From Desulfobacterales bacterium (GTDB taxonomy: Bacteria; Desulfobacterota; Desulfobacteria; Desulfobacterales; JADGBH01): 64,000 bases of DNA. Every line of letters starts with the position of its first letter. The first letter of the stretch is position 1. The stretch covers positions 1-64,000 of the forward strand of contig JADGBH010000002.1 in the NCBI GenBank assembly GCA_015231595.1. The letters run 5' to 3'. This document shows positions 35,361 to 46,200 of this stretch, in pieces. Below the pieces are notes generated by a model, which was not told the origin of the DNA, made no database searches, and worked only from the letters and a program-made list of their open reading frames with translations. The position numbers and the translations under genes were made by a program.

Positions 35361-37319
35361 TCACGATGGCCCATGGAGGCATTGTATACATGTTTCCTTT
35401 GTAATTTGAGAAATCGCTTTTAACAATTTTTCCTTTAAATAAGGTTTATCCAGGATACCTTTAAAACCATATTGTTTGTAATTTGCCATTACAGGGTCAT
35501 TTGAATAACCGCTTGAAACAATGGCCGCAGCCTGGGGGTCTATTTCAAGTAGCTTTTTTATTGTTTCCTTGCCGCCCATGCCGCCTGGAATGGTCAGGTC
35601 CAGGATCAAAATGTCGATGGGTGCTGCATCATCCATTGCTCTTTTATATATTTCCAGAGCTTCCAAACCATCCTGGGCAAGGACAACGTCATACCCAGAA
35701 TTTTCCAACATTCTTTCAGTGATTTTTCTGATCATTTCTTCATCATCCATTACCAGAATTCTGCCCTGGCCTTTGAGTTCGGTAAAATCACGTCGTTTAG
35801 CAACAATATGTTGTCTAATAGCAGGCAGGTAAATCGCAAAATTAGTCCCCTTGCCGGGAATTGATTTACATGCGATGTGGCCGAAATGTTTTTTGACGAT
35901 GGAATAGGTAACTGCCAGGCCAAGGCCGCTGCCTTCCTGCTTGGTTGAAAAATATGGATCAAATATTTTTTCAACCTGATCTTGGTGGATACCAATACCT
36001 TCGTCAGATATCACCACCCGAACATAATCCCCTAACTCAAGGGGGATTTCATCTGTTTTTTCAGTCGATTTGAGATAATTATCACATAAAATATGAATTG
36101 TTCCCCCTTCAGGCATAGCCTGCCTGGCGTTTAGGACAATATTCTGGATAACCTGGCTGATCTGACCTTTATCAATCTCCGCAGCCCAAAGGTCTGAATC
36201 TCGATCGATGCGACAATTGATGCTTGAGCCTGACAGCGTGAAATCGGCAGATTCTCTGACAATATCATAAATGAAAGCTGCTTCACGTATCGGTTCACCC
36301 CCTTTTGAAAATGTCAGCAGTTGTTTGGTCAGCTTGCCTGCTCTTTGAGAAGCATTTTCAGCAGCATCAAGAAGGTCATAGACTTCCTGGTTATGAGCCA
36401 TCCTAATTTTAGCCAAGTTGATATTGCCTAAAATCCCGGTCAGTATATTGTTAAAATCATGGGCAATACCGCCAGCCAAAATGCCGACCGATTCAAGTTT
36501 TTTATTTTTAGCCAGTTCGACGTTGATTCTTTTTTCAAGCGTAACATCACGAAATACTAAAACAACACCGATAATTCGGCTGTCACTGTCACGGATGGGA
36601 GCAGCGCTGTCGGCAATGCTTTTTTCGGTTCCATCTCTTGCTATTAATGCGGTGTGATTGGCAAGCCCGATAATGCGGCCGTTTTCTAAAACTTTTTTGA
36701 CCGGATTTTCGCATATTTTCCGGGTCTTTTCATTGATAATATAAAAAACATCGGTAAGTGGCATACCCATTGCCTCTTCTGCTGACCAGCCAGTGAGGTC
36801 TTCAGCCACACGGTTGATCATGGTGACATTGCCATCAAGATCACTTGCAATAACGCCGTCACCGATACTGCGCATGGTAACTGTTAAAAATTCTTTTTCT
36901 TTTTCAAGGTACTGATAAGCCAGTCGAAGGTCATGTCGCAAGCGCCACTTTTGGGCAGATGAATTTAACGACAGCAATAGCACCTTTGGATCCACAGGTT
37001 TCTGCAAAAAATCGACCACTCCCAACTTTAAGGCTTCCACGGCACTATCCACATCGCCATGAGCCGAAATAATAATAATTTGCGTATCAGGGTATTTTTC
37101 AAGCACCTGCCGGCTCAATTCAAGGCCGTCCATCCCAGGCATCCGGATATCTGTGACCAGAATATCGATTGGGGTTTTGGATAAAAATTCCAAAGCTTCC
37201 AGGGCAGATCCGGCGGTTTTAACGATAAAAGCATGATTTCGTAAAGAATAGGAAAGCAGTTCGGTGACTTTGGGTTCATCATCAACAAGAAGCACTTTCA
37301 GGTCTTGTTTCTTTGTCAT
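35361..37319 (-). CDS. Hybrid signalling protein: REC-PAS-histidine kinase-REC
   Basis: 652 residues. The ATG at 37319 with TTGGAG upstream is preferred to an in-frame TTG at 37334. Domains in order: receiver (LLVDDEPKV, DILVTDIRMPGMDG, about 8-120), PAS with PAC (about 145-265), HisKA with HDFNN (GILAGGIAHDFNN), HATPase (NIVLNARQAMPEGG, DEGIGI, GSGLGLAV), and a second receiver (LVMDDEEM, LILDLTIPGGMGG). The N-terminal receiver suggests input from another kinase. It follows the giant kinase gene by about 45 bp. No TM segments, so cytoplasmic. Base composition is richer in G+C than most of the window. Confidence 0.93.
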   Translation of the reverse strand: MTKKQDLKVLLVDDEPKVTELLSYSLRNHAFIVKTAGSALEALEFLSKTPIDILVTDIRMPGMDGLELSRQVLEKYPDTQIIIISAHGDVDSAVEALKLGVVDFLQKPVDPKVLLLSLNSSAQKWRLRHDLRLAYQYLEKEKEFLTVTMRSIGDGVIASDLDGNVTMINRVAEDLTGWSAEEAMGMPLTDVFYIINEKTRKICENPVKKVLENGRIIGLANHTALIARDGTEKSIADSAAPIRDSDSRIIGVVLVFRDVTLEKRINVELAKNKKLESVGILAGGIAHDFNNILTGILGNINLAKIRMAHNQEVYDLLDAAENASQRAGKLTKQLLTFSKGGEPIREAAFIYDIVRESADFTLSGSSINCRIDRDSDLWAAEIDKGQISQVIQNIVLNARQAMPEGGTIHILCDNYLKSTEKTDEIPLELGDYVRVVISDEGIGIHQDQVEKIFDPYFSTKQEGSGLGLAVTYSIVKKHFGHIACKSIPGKGTNFAIYLPAIRQHIVAKRRDFTELKGQGRILVMDDEEMIRKITERMLENSGYDVVLAQDGLEALEIYKRAMDDAAPIDILILDLTIPGGMGGKETIKKLLEIDPQAAAIVSSGYSNDPVMANYKQYGFKGILDKPYLKEKLLKAISQITKETCIQCLHGPS

Positions 37320-37363
37320 AATACTAAACTCCAATGATTTTATATTTGCAATAATTTTATATT

Positions 37364-40300
37364 TTATTTTAAAACAATCGCCATAGGCATTGACACTTTA
37401 AATAGACTTCCTTTGTCAGGCGAGCTAATAATTTCCAGCTCAAAATTTAGTTCTCTTAAAAGTCCATTGGTAATCGACAATCCCAATCCAGTACCTTCCC
37501 CAGGCTGCTTGGTGGTAAAAAATGGCTCCAGGCAGCGTTGCTGTATCTCATGAGACATACCGATGCCGTTGTCCTGGATCTCCATAAGTACCCTTTTCTT
37601 TTCAGGCATGGCATATAACCTGACGATTACCTGTTTACAGAACCTGCTTTCCGGATCTATTTTTTTGTTGTTTACCGAATAATGGGCATTTGACAGGAGA
37701 TTGACGCAAATTTGTTGAAATTTTTGCGGATTGGTTCGTATTTCAGGCAAGTCTTTTGCAATTTCCAGCTTCAAGGCGATCTGGTGATGGTGAAACTGTT
37801 CCTGAAAAAAAACAAGGCATTGCCGGAATGGTATGCGAATATCAATGGTTTCCGATTCTCGGGCATCATCATACCTGGCAAAGGACCGCATATTGCCGAT
37901 AATGGTTGCAGCCCTATCGACCTGCTCGGATATTTCCTTGGCGATTGAGGGCATGACCTGTCGATCAAAGGTGTCATTTTCAATTTCATCTCTGATAATC
38001 CCGGAAGCAGCTTTGATGATCTGCAGGGGTTGACCCAGTTCATGGGCAATACCTGTGGCCAGTTCACCCAGTGAAGCAAGTCTGCCGGCATGGGCAAGCT
38101 GGAGTTGTTTTTCCTGTAATTCTTTAGTCCGAGCCTCGACTCGTTGCTCCAGCTCATCATGGGCTTTTTGAAGTGCTGCTTCAGCTTTTTTAAGTTCGGT
38201 GATGTCATTTAAAATCCCACAAATCGCATAGCAATTCCCGTCTTTGTCTGTGAGCGGAAATTTAATGGAGAGATAAGAATGAAACCCACCGGCTTGTTGC
38301 ACAAACTCTTCAAAAACCATTGGTTTGTTTTGCATAATGACTTTTTGATCGTTCTTTCTAAAACGGGTTGCAATCTCTTCTGAGAAAACATCAAAATCTG
38401 TCTTCCCCTTAAAATGTTCATTTTTCACATGAAAGAGTTGTTCAAATTGTTTATTTATAAAAAGATAGTTAAAGTTTATATCTTTTGTATAAATAACCGT
38501 CGGTGCATAATCAAAAATGGCTTTCAGTTTTTCTTCACTTTTATATAATGTTTCGTAAAGATATGCATTTTCGATTGAAATCGCTGCTTGCGTAACCAAA
38601 ACATCCAGCGTTGAAATCCGTTTTTTTGTAAAAACCGAATCACTGGCATTATTTTCCAGGTACAATACCCCAAACACTTTTTCCTTTAGCGCAATAGGCA
38701 TGCACAAAAGGGATTTAACATTTTCTTTTTGCAGATAAACATCTTTTGAAAAAAGGTTTGATTTAGCAGCATCATCATATAATTGGGTTTCTTTGGTTCT
38801 CATCACATACTTGACCACTGCGGCTGATAATCGATTACAATTTTCTATATTTTTAGTTTCATCTGCCAGCTCTTTGTTTTTATCTACGGTTTCCGATGCT
38901 TCAATAATCAATTGTCCATCTGTTTCCATGACAATGAAGCCTTTTTGAGCACCACTGTTTTCAATCAATATATGAATAAGACGTTTAAGCAAAAGTTTAA
39001 GATTCAATTCGCCGGATATGATTTGAGAGGCCTTAATGATCGTATTTAAATCCAAATTTAAGGAAATATCATCTACATTATCCATGGTTGGAGAATCAAG
39101 GGCGCAAACAAATTCTACAATATCCGAATATTTTTCATGCATATCCTGAATTTTAATGATCGCTCCCCACTTCTCATAACCTGTAAAGGCTTCCTGAAGG
39201 TAGAGTCGTCCGATTTTATCGAGATTCTGTGAAAAATAAAATTTTGAAGCCAGTTCATTGGATAAGGCTTCAAAATTCGTAAAATCATTATCCTTTGCCT
39301 GTGAAGCCGCTTGATCATAAAGCGTCATAGCTATCAGAGAATTACCGGTTATACGATTTATTTCCGCTGAAAGTAACGTACTCATAAAGGAAAAATTCAT
39401 CGGACATTTTTCCGACAAATCTTGTAACATATTCTGAATTTCTATGGCTTTGGCCAAGAACTCATTCTGCTGGGTTTCGGTAACATCATCATGATTTTGT
39501 AGCAATGTCAGTGCAAATAAAAAGATTCCAATATAAGGTTGATATTGTCCGGGATTGGTTCTGATACAAACATCCGCATTTGGGGTCAATGCAATTTGCA
39601 GGGCTTTTTTAAAATCATCCAGAATGCATAATATCAATAGTTTACAAGTATAGGTCAGGCCTATGGAAGCGTGATTGTTTTGGGCATATAAGACAGGCAA
39701 GGTTTTTTCTTCATCATATGCCTCACCAACCAATTTATATTTGTCTTTTGCATTTCCGGTTAAATTATATACCGTTTGTCTGGGAATATTATAAAACAGA
39801 TCAGCATCTGCCTGCTTCAACAGTTCCATGGGGGTGAGATATTTGTCATATTCAAGTTTTGCAGTGTCAAGATGATACCCGGCAAACAGATACCGCATGC
39901 AGTAAAAATTCAAACTATATGACGCCCATTGAAGATTTCCGTTTTCCCTACCGATTTTATAGGATTCAAGAAGATTTTCAAGTCCCCAGCGAAATGGTTT
40001 TTTCCAGAAATATATCATTGAGTAAAACATAAATATAGGCGAACAGGCGTATGACTTGTCATGCAATTTGTCAGAGATTTTCAAAGCGATATTGGCAAGT
40101 CGAAACCCTAAATCAATATCTCCCAAATTATCGGCAATTACGGATGCGCCAAGGGAAATACCCACTCCTGATTGGGGAATAAGGCCATTTTCAAGTGTCA
40201 ATTCAAGAATAGTTAGTGATAAATAGGTCAACGCATTCGGATACGTGTTCCAAAAGGGCAACATCACGCTGACTAAAATTCCTACAGCTTCTCTTTTATA

Positions 40301-42937
40301 GGGATCGCTTATTTTCGGCAGGTCGATTATCGCATCGATACCTATTTCATTTAATCGGGTCTTTACGATTTGAAATTTAGCTTGGGTTTCAGCATACGTT
40401 ATGGATTCAGGCTCAGGAAACGAAATTCCCATTTCATTGATAACCTTTATAGCCAGGCGAGACGCTTCTTTTAGCATCACAATATTTTCATAATATAAAA
40501 TTTGCATCTGGTAAATTTTTAATTTATCAAGCAAAGAAGTCGCATTTTTGAGCACGCATTCAAATAATTTTTCAGCCAGTTTATAATCTGTGGCCGCATA
40601 AGCAGCCTCAGCGTATTGCGTATATAAAAAAAGGGTCCGCCCATAATCGGTTTCCCAACAATTTTTTTGCATCAATTTTTGGGCATGGTTAAAAAAATCA
40701 CAAGCTGCTTTATATGCGGAAGATGTTTTGGCTTTTATGCCCGCTTCAATATTCATTTCCAGCAAATGGTTCTTTTCTATTGCATTCAACAGTTTTTGGG
40801 CCATATTCCATTGATTGGTGATGGTAAATATATCTTTCGATTTCTCGGAATGATTCAGAAAATAAGAACCGATACGATAATGCAGTTCTTCCCGGTGTTC
40901 TTCATCTAACAGTAAATAAGCTGCTTCGTGAACCCTGTCATGAATAAATTTGTTTTCCTCTTTTAATTTTATGATCATGCCTTGATTAAAGGCAGGCATA
41001 AGATCTTTTAAAACTTGGGCTTGGTTTTTTTGATATATTGACGCCAACATCGAGATATCAAACAAAACACCAAAGCATGATGCCAGTTTTAACGTATCAC
41101 ATGTTGGAACCGGCAGTTTTTCAATTTTACCGACCATTAGCTCAACAACGTTGGCTGTTATTTCCGCGTCTTTAATCCCTGGTAAATTCAATGCCCATTC
41201 TTTTTTATCAAAATACACAAGGTTGTCGGCATATAATTGCTTTAAAAATTCTTTAACAAAAAAAGGATTGCCTGCTGTCTTTTCAAGTATCAGGTTGGAC
41301 AAGTCTTTTGATTGATCATATTCAAAGCTAAACGTATCTGAAAGCAGTTCAATGATATGATCCATATTAAGGGGAATCGGTTTTATAACATCATAAGCGA
41401 TATTTTCCTTTTTAAATTTATCTAACAATATCATCAATGGGTGCCCCAAGTTGACCTCATTATCCCGATAGGCGCCGATAAATAAAACATGCTGCAATTG
41501 GGAAGTATTGATTAAAACCTCAAGTAATTGAATCGAAGCATTGTCTGCCCATTGAAGATCATCTAAAAAAACAACCAGAGGATGAGATGGTGCGGCAAAG
41601 ACTTTAATAAAATCCTGGATCATAATATTAAATCGGTTATGTGTTTCCGTGGGAGGCAAGACAGGTACATCGGGTTGTTTTCCAATAATGAACTCAATTT
41701 CGGGAATCATCTCTGACAATACGCCACCATTATCACCGATCGCGTCTTTAATCGCATTTTTCCATATCAACAGCCTTTCTGGACTTTCCGCACATATTTG
41801 TCTTATCAGACTATCAAAAGCCTGCAGCAACGCGGTGTATGGTACCCCCAGTGTTAAAGGATCGAATTTACCGGCAATAAAATAACCTTTTTTTTCAGCA
41901 ATTTGCTTATACACCTCGTTAACAAGGGCTGATTTCCCACTGCCTGATTCCCCGGCAATCATCAGGATTTTTTTATTTCCTTTGGATGCTGAGGTAAAGC
42001 TGTCAAGTAAAGCGGCTATTTGGCGCTTTCTTCCGTATAAGTTTTCCGGAATTCTCAACTTAGTGTAGATATCGTGTTTTCCGATTTCAAAGGCTTGTAT
42101 TTTTCCTTGATCAACCAATGCCTTGAAACATCTTATTAAATCATTTTTAAGACAGAACGCATTTTGATATCTGTTTTCTGCCATCTTGCTCATTAATTTC
42201 ATAATGATCGCCGAAATGACAGATGGTATTTTTCGTTTAATGACATCAGGGGGTTGAGGGGTCACTGCAATATGACGATGGATAATTTCCATCGGGTCAG
42301 TTGAAAAAAATGGGAGGCACCCAGTCAGCATTTCATAAAAGGTTATGCCTAGTGAATAAAAATCCGTTCGATAGTCAAGGCTGCGGTTCATCCGGCCGGT
42401 TTGTTCCGGAGAAATATAAGACAATGTGCCTTCCAGCTTATTGACAGGTTGCATATCCAGACGCTCGATTGAAAATTCACTGGCAATAGCAAAATCAATC
42501 ATTTGAACCCTGCCAGTTTCAGAATTCCATATAAGGTTGGAGGGATTGATATGCTTATGAATCAAATCCTTATGGTGAATGATGCTTATAGCCTCAGTTA
42601 TTTGAATTGCAAGTTGTAAAAAATTGGATAATCCAAAACCATTTGCTGGAATTTGTCCTTTTAGATCTTTGGCGCCAATATCTTCCATAATCAGTGCAAT
42701 TGTATTTTGTCGTTCAATCAGATCGATATATTTTACAATTTCAGGAGCATCTATTCGCATACCCATATCATATTCATGTTTTAGCTTTTCCGTACTTATC
42801 AATGTTGCGAACCCTGGTTTCACCATTTTTAGGATAACAGGGAGATTGTCATTTTTTCTGATTCCTTTAAAAATGTCAAAATTTCGACCGGAATGTAAAG
42901 TGTCCAATATGTTATAGTCATCAAATATAATCATCAC
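37364..42937 (-). CDS. Giant Ser/Thr kinase-like / AAA ATPase / GAF-PAS histidine kinase
   Basis: 1857 residues. An N-terminal protein kinase fold (about 1-265, YISPEQTGRMNR) is followed by an AAA/STAND-type ATPase (Walker A GESGSGKS near 330, Walker B VVFLDDLQWAD), a long TPR-like helical region (about 700-1250), GAF (about 1300-1460), PAS (about 1470-1600), HisKA (GELATGIAHELGQPLQ) and HATPase (NLLSNAHYSV, GTGLGLSI). It is a member of the cytoplasmic trifunctional kinase/ATPase/histidine kinase family. The kinase catalytic loop reads HKHINPSN where HKDINPSN is expected, and DFG reads DFA. Phosphotransfer by the N-terminal domain is therefore doubtful. The eroded fragment at 14.4 kb is a relative. 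Confidence 0.93.
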   Translation of the reverse strand: MMIIFDDYNILDTLHSGRNFDIFKGIRKNDNLPVILKMVKPGFATLISTEKLKHEYDMGMRIDAPEIVKYIDLIERQNTIALIMEDIGAKDLKGQIPANGFGLSNFLQLAIQITEAISIIHHKDLIHKHINPSNLIWNSETGRVQMIDFAIASEFSIERLDMQPVNKLEGTLSYISPEQTGRMNRSLDYRTDFYSLGITFYEMLTGCLPFFSTDPMEIIHRHIAVTPQPPDVIKRKIPSVISAIIMKLMSKMAENRYQNAFCLKNDLIRCFKALVDQGKIQAFEIGKHDIYTKLRIPENLYGRKRQIAALLDSFTSASKGNKKILMIAGESGSGKSALVNEVYKQIAEKKGYFIAGKFDPLTLGVPYTALLQAFDSLIRQICAESPERLLIWKNAIKDAIGDNGGVLSEMIPEIEFIIGKQPDVPVLPPTETHNRFNIMIQDFIKVFAAPSHPLVVFLDDLQWADNASIQLLEVLINTSQLQHVLFIGAYRDNEVNLGHPLMILLDKFKKENIAYDVIKPIPLNMDHIIELLSDTFSFEYDQSKDLSNLILEKTAGNPFFVKEFLKQLYADNLVYFDKKEWALNLPGIKDAEITANVVELMVGKIEKLPVPTCDTLKLASCFGVLFDISMLASIYQKNQAQVLKDLMPAFNQGMIIKLKEENKFIHDRVHEAAYLLLDEEHREELHYRIGSYFLNHSEKSKDIFTITNQWNMAQKLLNAIEKNHLLEMNIEAGIKAKTSSAYKAACDFFNHAQKLMQKNCWETDYGRTLFLYTQYAEAAYAATDYKLAEKLFECVLKNATSLLDKLKIYQMQILYYENIVMLKEASRLAIKVINEMGISFPEPESITYAETQAKFQIVKTRLNEIGIDAIIDLPKISDPYKREAVGILVSVMLPFWNTYPNALTYLSLTILELTLENGLIPQSGVGISLGASVIADNLGDIDLGFRLANIALKISDKLHDKSYACSPIFMFYSMIYFWKKPFRWGLENLLESYKIGRENGNLQWASYSLNFYCMRYLFAGYHLDTAKLEYDKYLTPMELLKQADADLFYNIPRQTVYNLTGNAKDKYKLVGEAYDEEKTLPVLYAQNNHASIGLTYTCKLLILCILDDFKKALQIALTPNADVCIRTNPGQYQPYIGIFLFALTLLQNHDDVTETQQNEFLAKAIEIQNMLQDLSEKCPMNFSFMSTLLSAEINRITGNSLIAMTLYDQAASQAKDNDFTNFEALSNELASKFYFSQNLDKIGRLYLQEAFTGYEKWGAIIKIQDMHEKYSDIVEFVCALDSPTMDNVDDISLNLDLNTIIKASQIISGELNLKLLLKRLIHILIENSGAQKGFIVMETDGQLIIEASETVDKNKELADETKNIENCNRLSAAVVKYVMRTKETQLYDDAAKSNLFSKDVYLQKENVKSLLCMPIALKEKVFGVLYLENNASDSVFTKKRISTLDVLVTQAAISIENAYLYETLYKSEEKLKAIFDYAPTVIYTKDINFNYLFINKQFEQLFHVKNEHFKGKTDFDVFSEEIATRFRKNDQKVIMQNKPMVFEEFVQQAGGFHSYLSIKFPLTDKDGNCYAICGILNDITELKKAEAALQKAHDELEQRVEARTKELQEKQLQLAHAGRLASLGELATGIAHELGQPLQIIKAASGIIRDEIENDTFDRQVMPSIAKEISEQVDRAATIIGNMRSFARYDDARESETIDIRIPFRQCLVFFQEQFHHHQIALKLEIAKDLPEIRTNPQKFQQICVNLLSNAHYSVNNKKIDPESRFCKQVIVRLYAMPEKKRVLMEIQDNGIGMSHEIQQRCLEPFFTTKQPGEGTGLGLSITNGLLRELNFELEIISSPDKGSLFKVSMPMAIVLK

Positions 42938-43117
42938 AATTCAACCTTATTTTAAAGAAAAAATATATGAACAGAATTCTTTTTTGCAACAGAACCATAA
43001 TTACTACACTAAAGTATTTAAGAAAAGTATTTTGGATTTATTGTCATAAAGACGTTTATTTAATTTTTTCAATTTATTTTTCTTAAAAACTATAGTTGCA
43101 ACGTCTGATAATGTATA
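42938..43117. other. Intergenic region upstream of the giant kinase gene
   Basis: AT-rich sequence between the giant kinase start and the small ORF. It should contain a promoter or leader, but I see no convincing boxes or structure. Confidence 0.4.
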
Positions 43118-43264
43118 TTATGTAAACTTTTTTGTATAGAGCCATAAAAAGCCTATATAAAGTATATCAATTTTTCGATCTACTCTGGGACGGTATTTCA
43201 AAGCATTAATAATATGTTGTAAAGGGCTTTTGAGCATTTTCAAAATCAAACTCTTTGTTTTCAT
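43118..43264 (-). CDS. Small basic ORF (48 aa) between two kinase genes
   Basis: ATG at 43264 preceded by AAGGAG 6 bases away, the best ribosome-binding site in this gap. The product begins MKTKSLILKMLKSPLQH and ends LYIGFLWLYTKKFT. It is very basic with a hydrophobic patch. It lies 34 bp after the 1668-residue kinase gene on the same strand. It has no recognisable family and could be a small regulator, a toxin-like peptide or a remnant. Confidence 0.4.
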   Translation of the reverse strand: MKTKSLILKMLKSPLQHIINALKYRPRVDRKIDILYIGFLWLYTKKFT

Positions 43265-43298
43265 AAGTTTCTCCTTATAAATTTATAATTAAAAAAAA

Positions 43299-46200
43299 TC
43301 ACTCAATTATGGTTTTTATTTCACTTAGAGCCATATCATAATCATAATTATCTATATATTCCTTCAAAGAAAGGGTTTTTTGGGCACCCATGATCGTCAT
43401 AAATTCTGCATAATGCTTCTTCACCTTTGGTGGGTCATAATGCTTCAAAGACTGAATCAGAGCTATAGAAATTTCTTTAATTTTTTTCATATCAATTTCA
43501 TGATCTACTTCAACCTTTGTATCCGGTTCTGACAATGTTTTCAATGCAGAAAGGACGGTAGTAAGTTCTTTTTCCAGAGCATTAATCATATTTTTATCAG
43601 GTTTTTTCTTCGATGAATCTTTACATGCAAACTCAACTACCTTCGAAGCTTCCTGCAGCATCATAGCACCAATATTTGCCGAACTGCCTTTTAAACTATG
43701 GCAAAATTCCATTAGTTCTTTCCAGTCCTGTTTTTGAAAAGCCTGTTGTATTTTTAATATTGCCGATTGATTGTTTCTATAAAATCCCATAAGAATTTTT
43801 TTAAAAGTATCTTCATCAAGTCCAAGGGCATCCATAGCTCCATTCACATCAATTATAGATATATAATCTTTGATTTCTTTTTTTAAATTTTTAGTTTCAC
43901 TACTTGTATAAATAGATATTTCTTTTTCAGAAATAAACTTAACTGGAGGCTTGTCTTTTAAAAACTTGCCTAAAGTTTCAAACAATTTTTGCTGATTGAT
44001 TGGTTTAGTTACATATCCGTTCATCCCTGCATCTATACATTTTTCCTTATCGCCCTTCATGGCATGGGCTGTCATGGCTATGATCGGCAGATTCTCAAAC
44101 CTGATGTCTTTTCGAATTAACCTGGCAGCCTCGTATCCGTTCATCTCAGGCATCTGGACATCCATTAATATAGCATCATAATCGTTTTTGTATAGAGCGT
44201 CTACAGCTTCCTTTCCATTGTTTACAACTTTTACTATAATATCCGCTTTAGAAAGAACAGCTGTAGCTATTTCTTGATTAGTCAAATTGTCTTCAGCCAG
44301 AAGTATCGACCGGTTTGACAGAATATTTCGATCAATTTCAACTGTTTTTCGAGTTTTGGGCTTATCAATCAAGTGGTCGTCAAGACCAAATACATGCATG
44401 ATACTGTTGTAAAGTGTTTGCATATTCGCGGGCTTAGCTATATATAAATTCACACCAGCTTGTATTGCTTCTGTTTCCACATCGGCTTTTCCAAAAGCGC
44501 TCATCATGATAATTGGAATTGTCGAATTCAGTTCCTTTCTAATGTAACGCGTAGTTTCAATGCCATCGATTCCAGGCATGAGCCAGTCAGTTATAACAAG
44601 ATCAATGGGATGCATCGCTGATTGATTTTCCTTTAATTTTAATATACCCTCATTACCTGAAAATGCTATATACGTATTAAAACTAAGTGCATTTAAGTAT
44701 TTGGCAATAATATAGCAAGTTTCTTCACAGTCATCTATGACCAGTACATTCAAATTTTTAAGCTTGTCCAAAATTTGATATCGAAGTACTTCATCCGGTC
44801 TAAAGGCCATATCAACGGTGAAATAAAATGTAGATCCCTTGCCCAGCTCACTTTCAGCCCAGATCTCACCGCCCATCATTTCCACCAATTTTTTAGAAAT
44901 GGTCATACCAAGACCTGTACCACCATATTTTCGAGTCGTAGATTCATCAGCCTGAGTAAATGGCTCAAATAAATTTTTCAAATAGGACTTTTTCATGCCA
45001 ATACCAGTGTCCTTAACATAAAACTGAAGTTTAACTCTGGATTCTACCTGAGATTCATTGGATGCTTTTTCAAAATCCTTGACACCTACAATAATATATC
45101 CTTTTTCTGTGAATTTGACGGCATTTCCCAAAAAATTTGTAAGCACTTGCTGTAACCTTGTTCTGTCTCCAATGAATGTTTGGGGCATACCAGGCTGAAT
45201 ATCGATAATCAATTCCACATTTTTATTCAATTCTACAATTTTAGCTCCAAACATGGTAGCAAGATTTTCAAATATCTCATTCAAGACAAAAGGCGCCATT
45301 TCAAAAACTAATTTACCAGCCTCTATTTTTGAAAAATCAAGAATATCATTAATAATTCCAAGCAAAGAGTTTCCAGAAGATTGAATAATATTAAGGTATC
45401 TTTCCATCTTAGGATCGGGATTTAATCCCATAGCCAAGTCAGCTGCTGCGATTACGCCATTCATAGGCGTTCTGATTTCATGACTCATATTGGCTAAAAA
45501 TTCACTTTTGGCTTGAGCAGTGGCAATGCTCTCTTCTTTAGCTTTTTTAAGATGTTCATTGGCTTTCTGTAGATCATCGGTTCTCTCTTGCACACGTTTT
45601 TCTATTTCACGATACGCCTTTATCATAGCCTCTTCAGCGGATTTCTGATCTGAAATATCTTCTAAAAGACCTTCAATTCTATTAATTTTTCCGTTGTCAT
45701 TTAATTTTCCACGGACATTTAATGAGCCCCAAATCAAAGTACGATTTTTTCGATAAAACCGTGTTTCATATTGTGAAATACTCTCTTTTTTTTCAAGTCG
45801 TAAAAGTAAATCATCGAACTGATTAGAGTCTGCAAATACTTGAGCTTTGATATTATTCACAGTTCCTATTAATTCATCAACTGTATCATATCCAAGTATT
45901 TTAGCCATAGCTGGATTAACGTTTAAAAAACGACCTTCAGGGGTTATCTGAAAAATCCCTTCTACTGCATTGTTGAATATGTCACGATATTTTTTTTCAG
46001 ATTCCAATAGAGCTAATGCCATATCTTTTAGTTGCAAATGAACATTGATTCGGGATAATAGTTCTTCTCTGACAAATGGTTTAGACAGGTAATCATTGGC
46101 GCCTGCCCTAAAGCCAGCTACTAAATCTTCCACCAAATTTTTGGCAGTTAACATCAATATAGGTAATTCATTGGCTTTATAATTTTGACGAATCCGTTCG

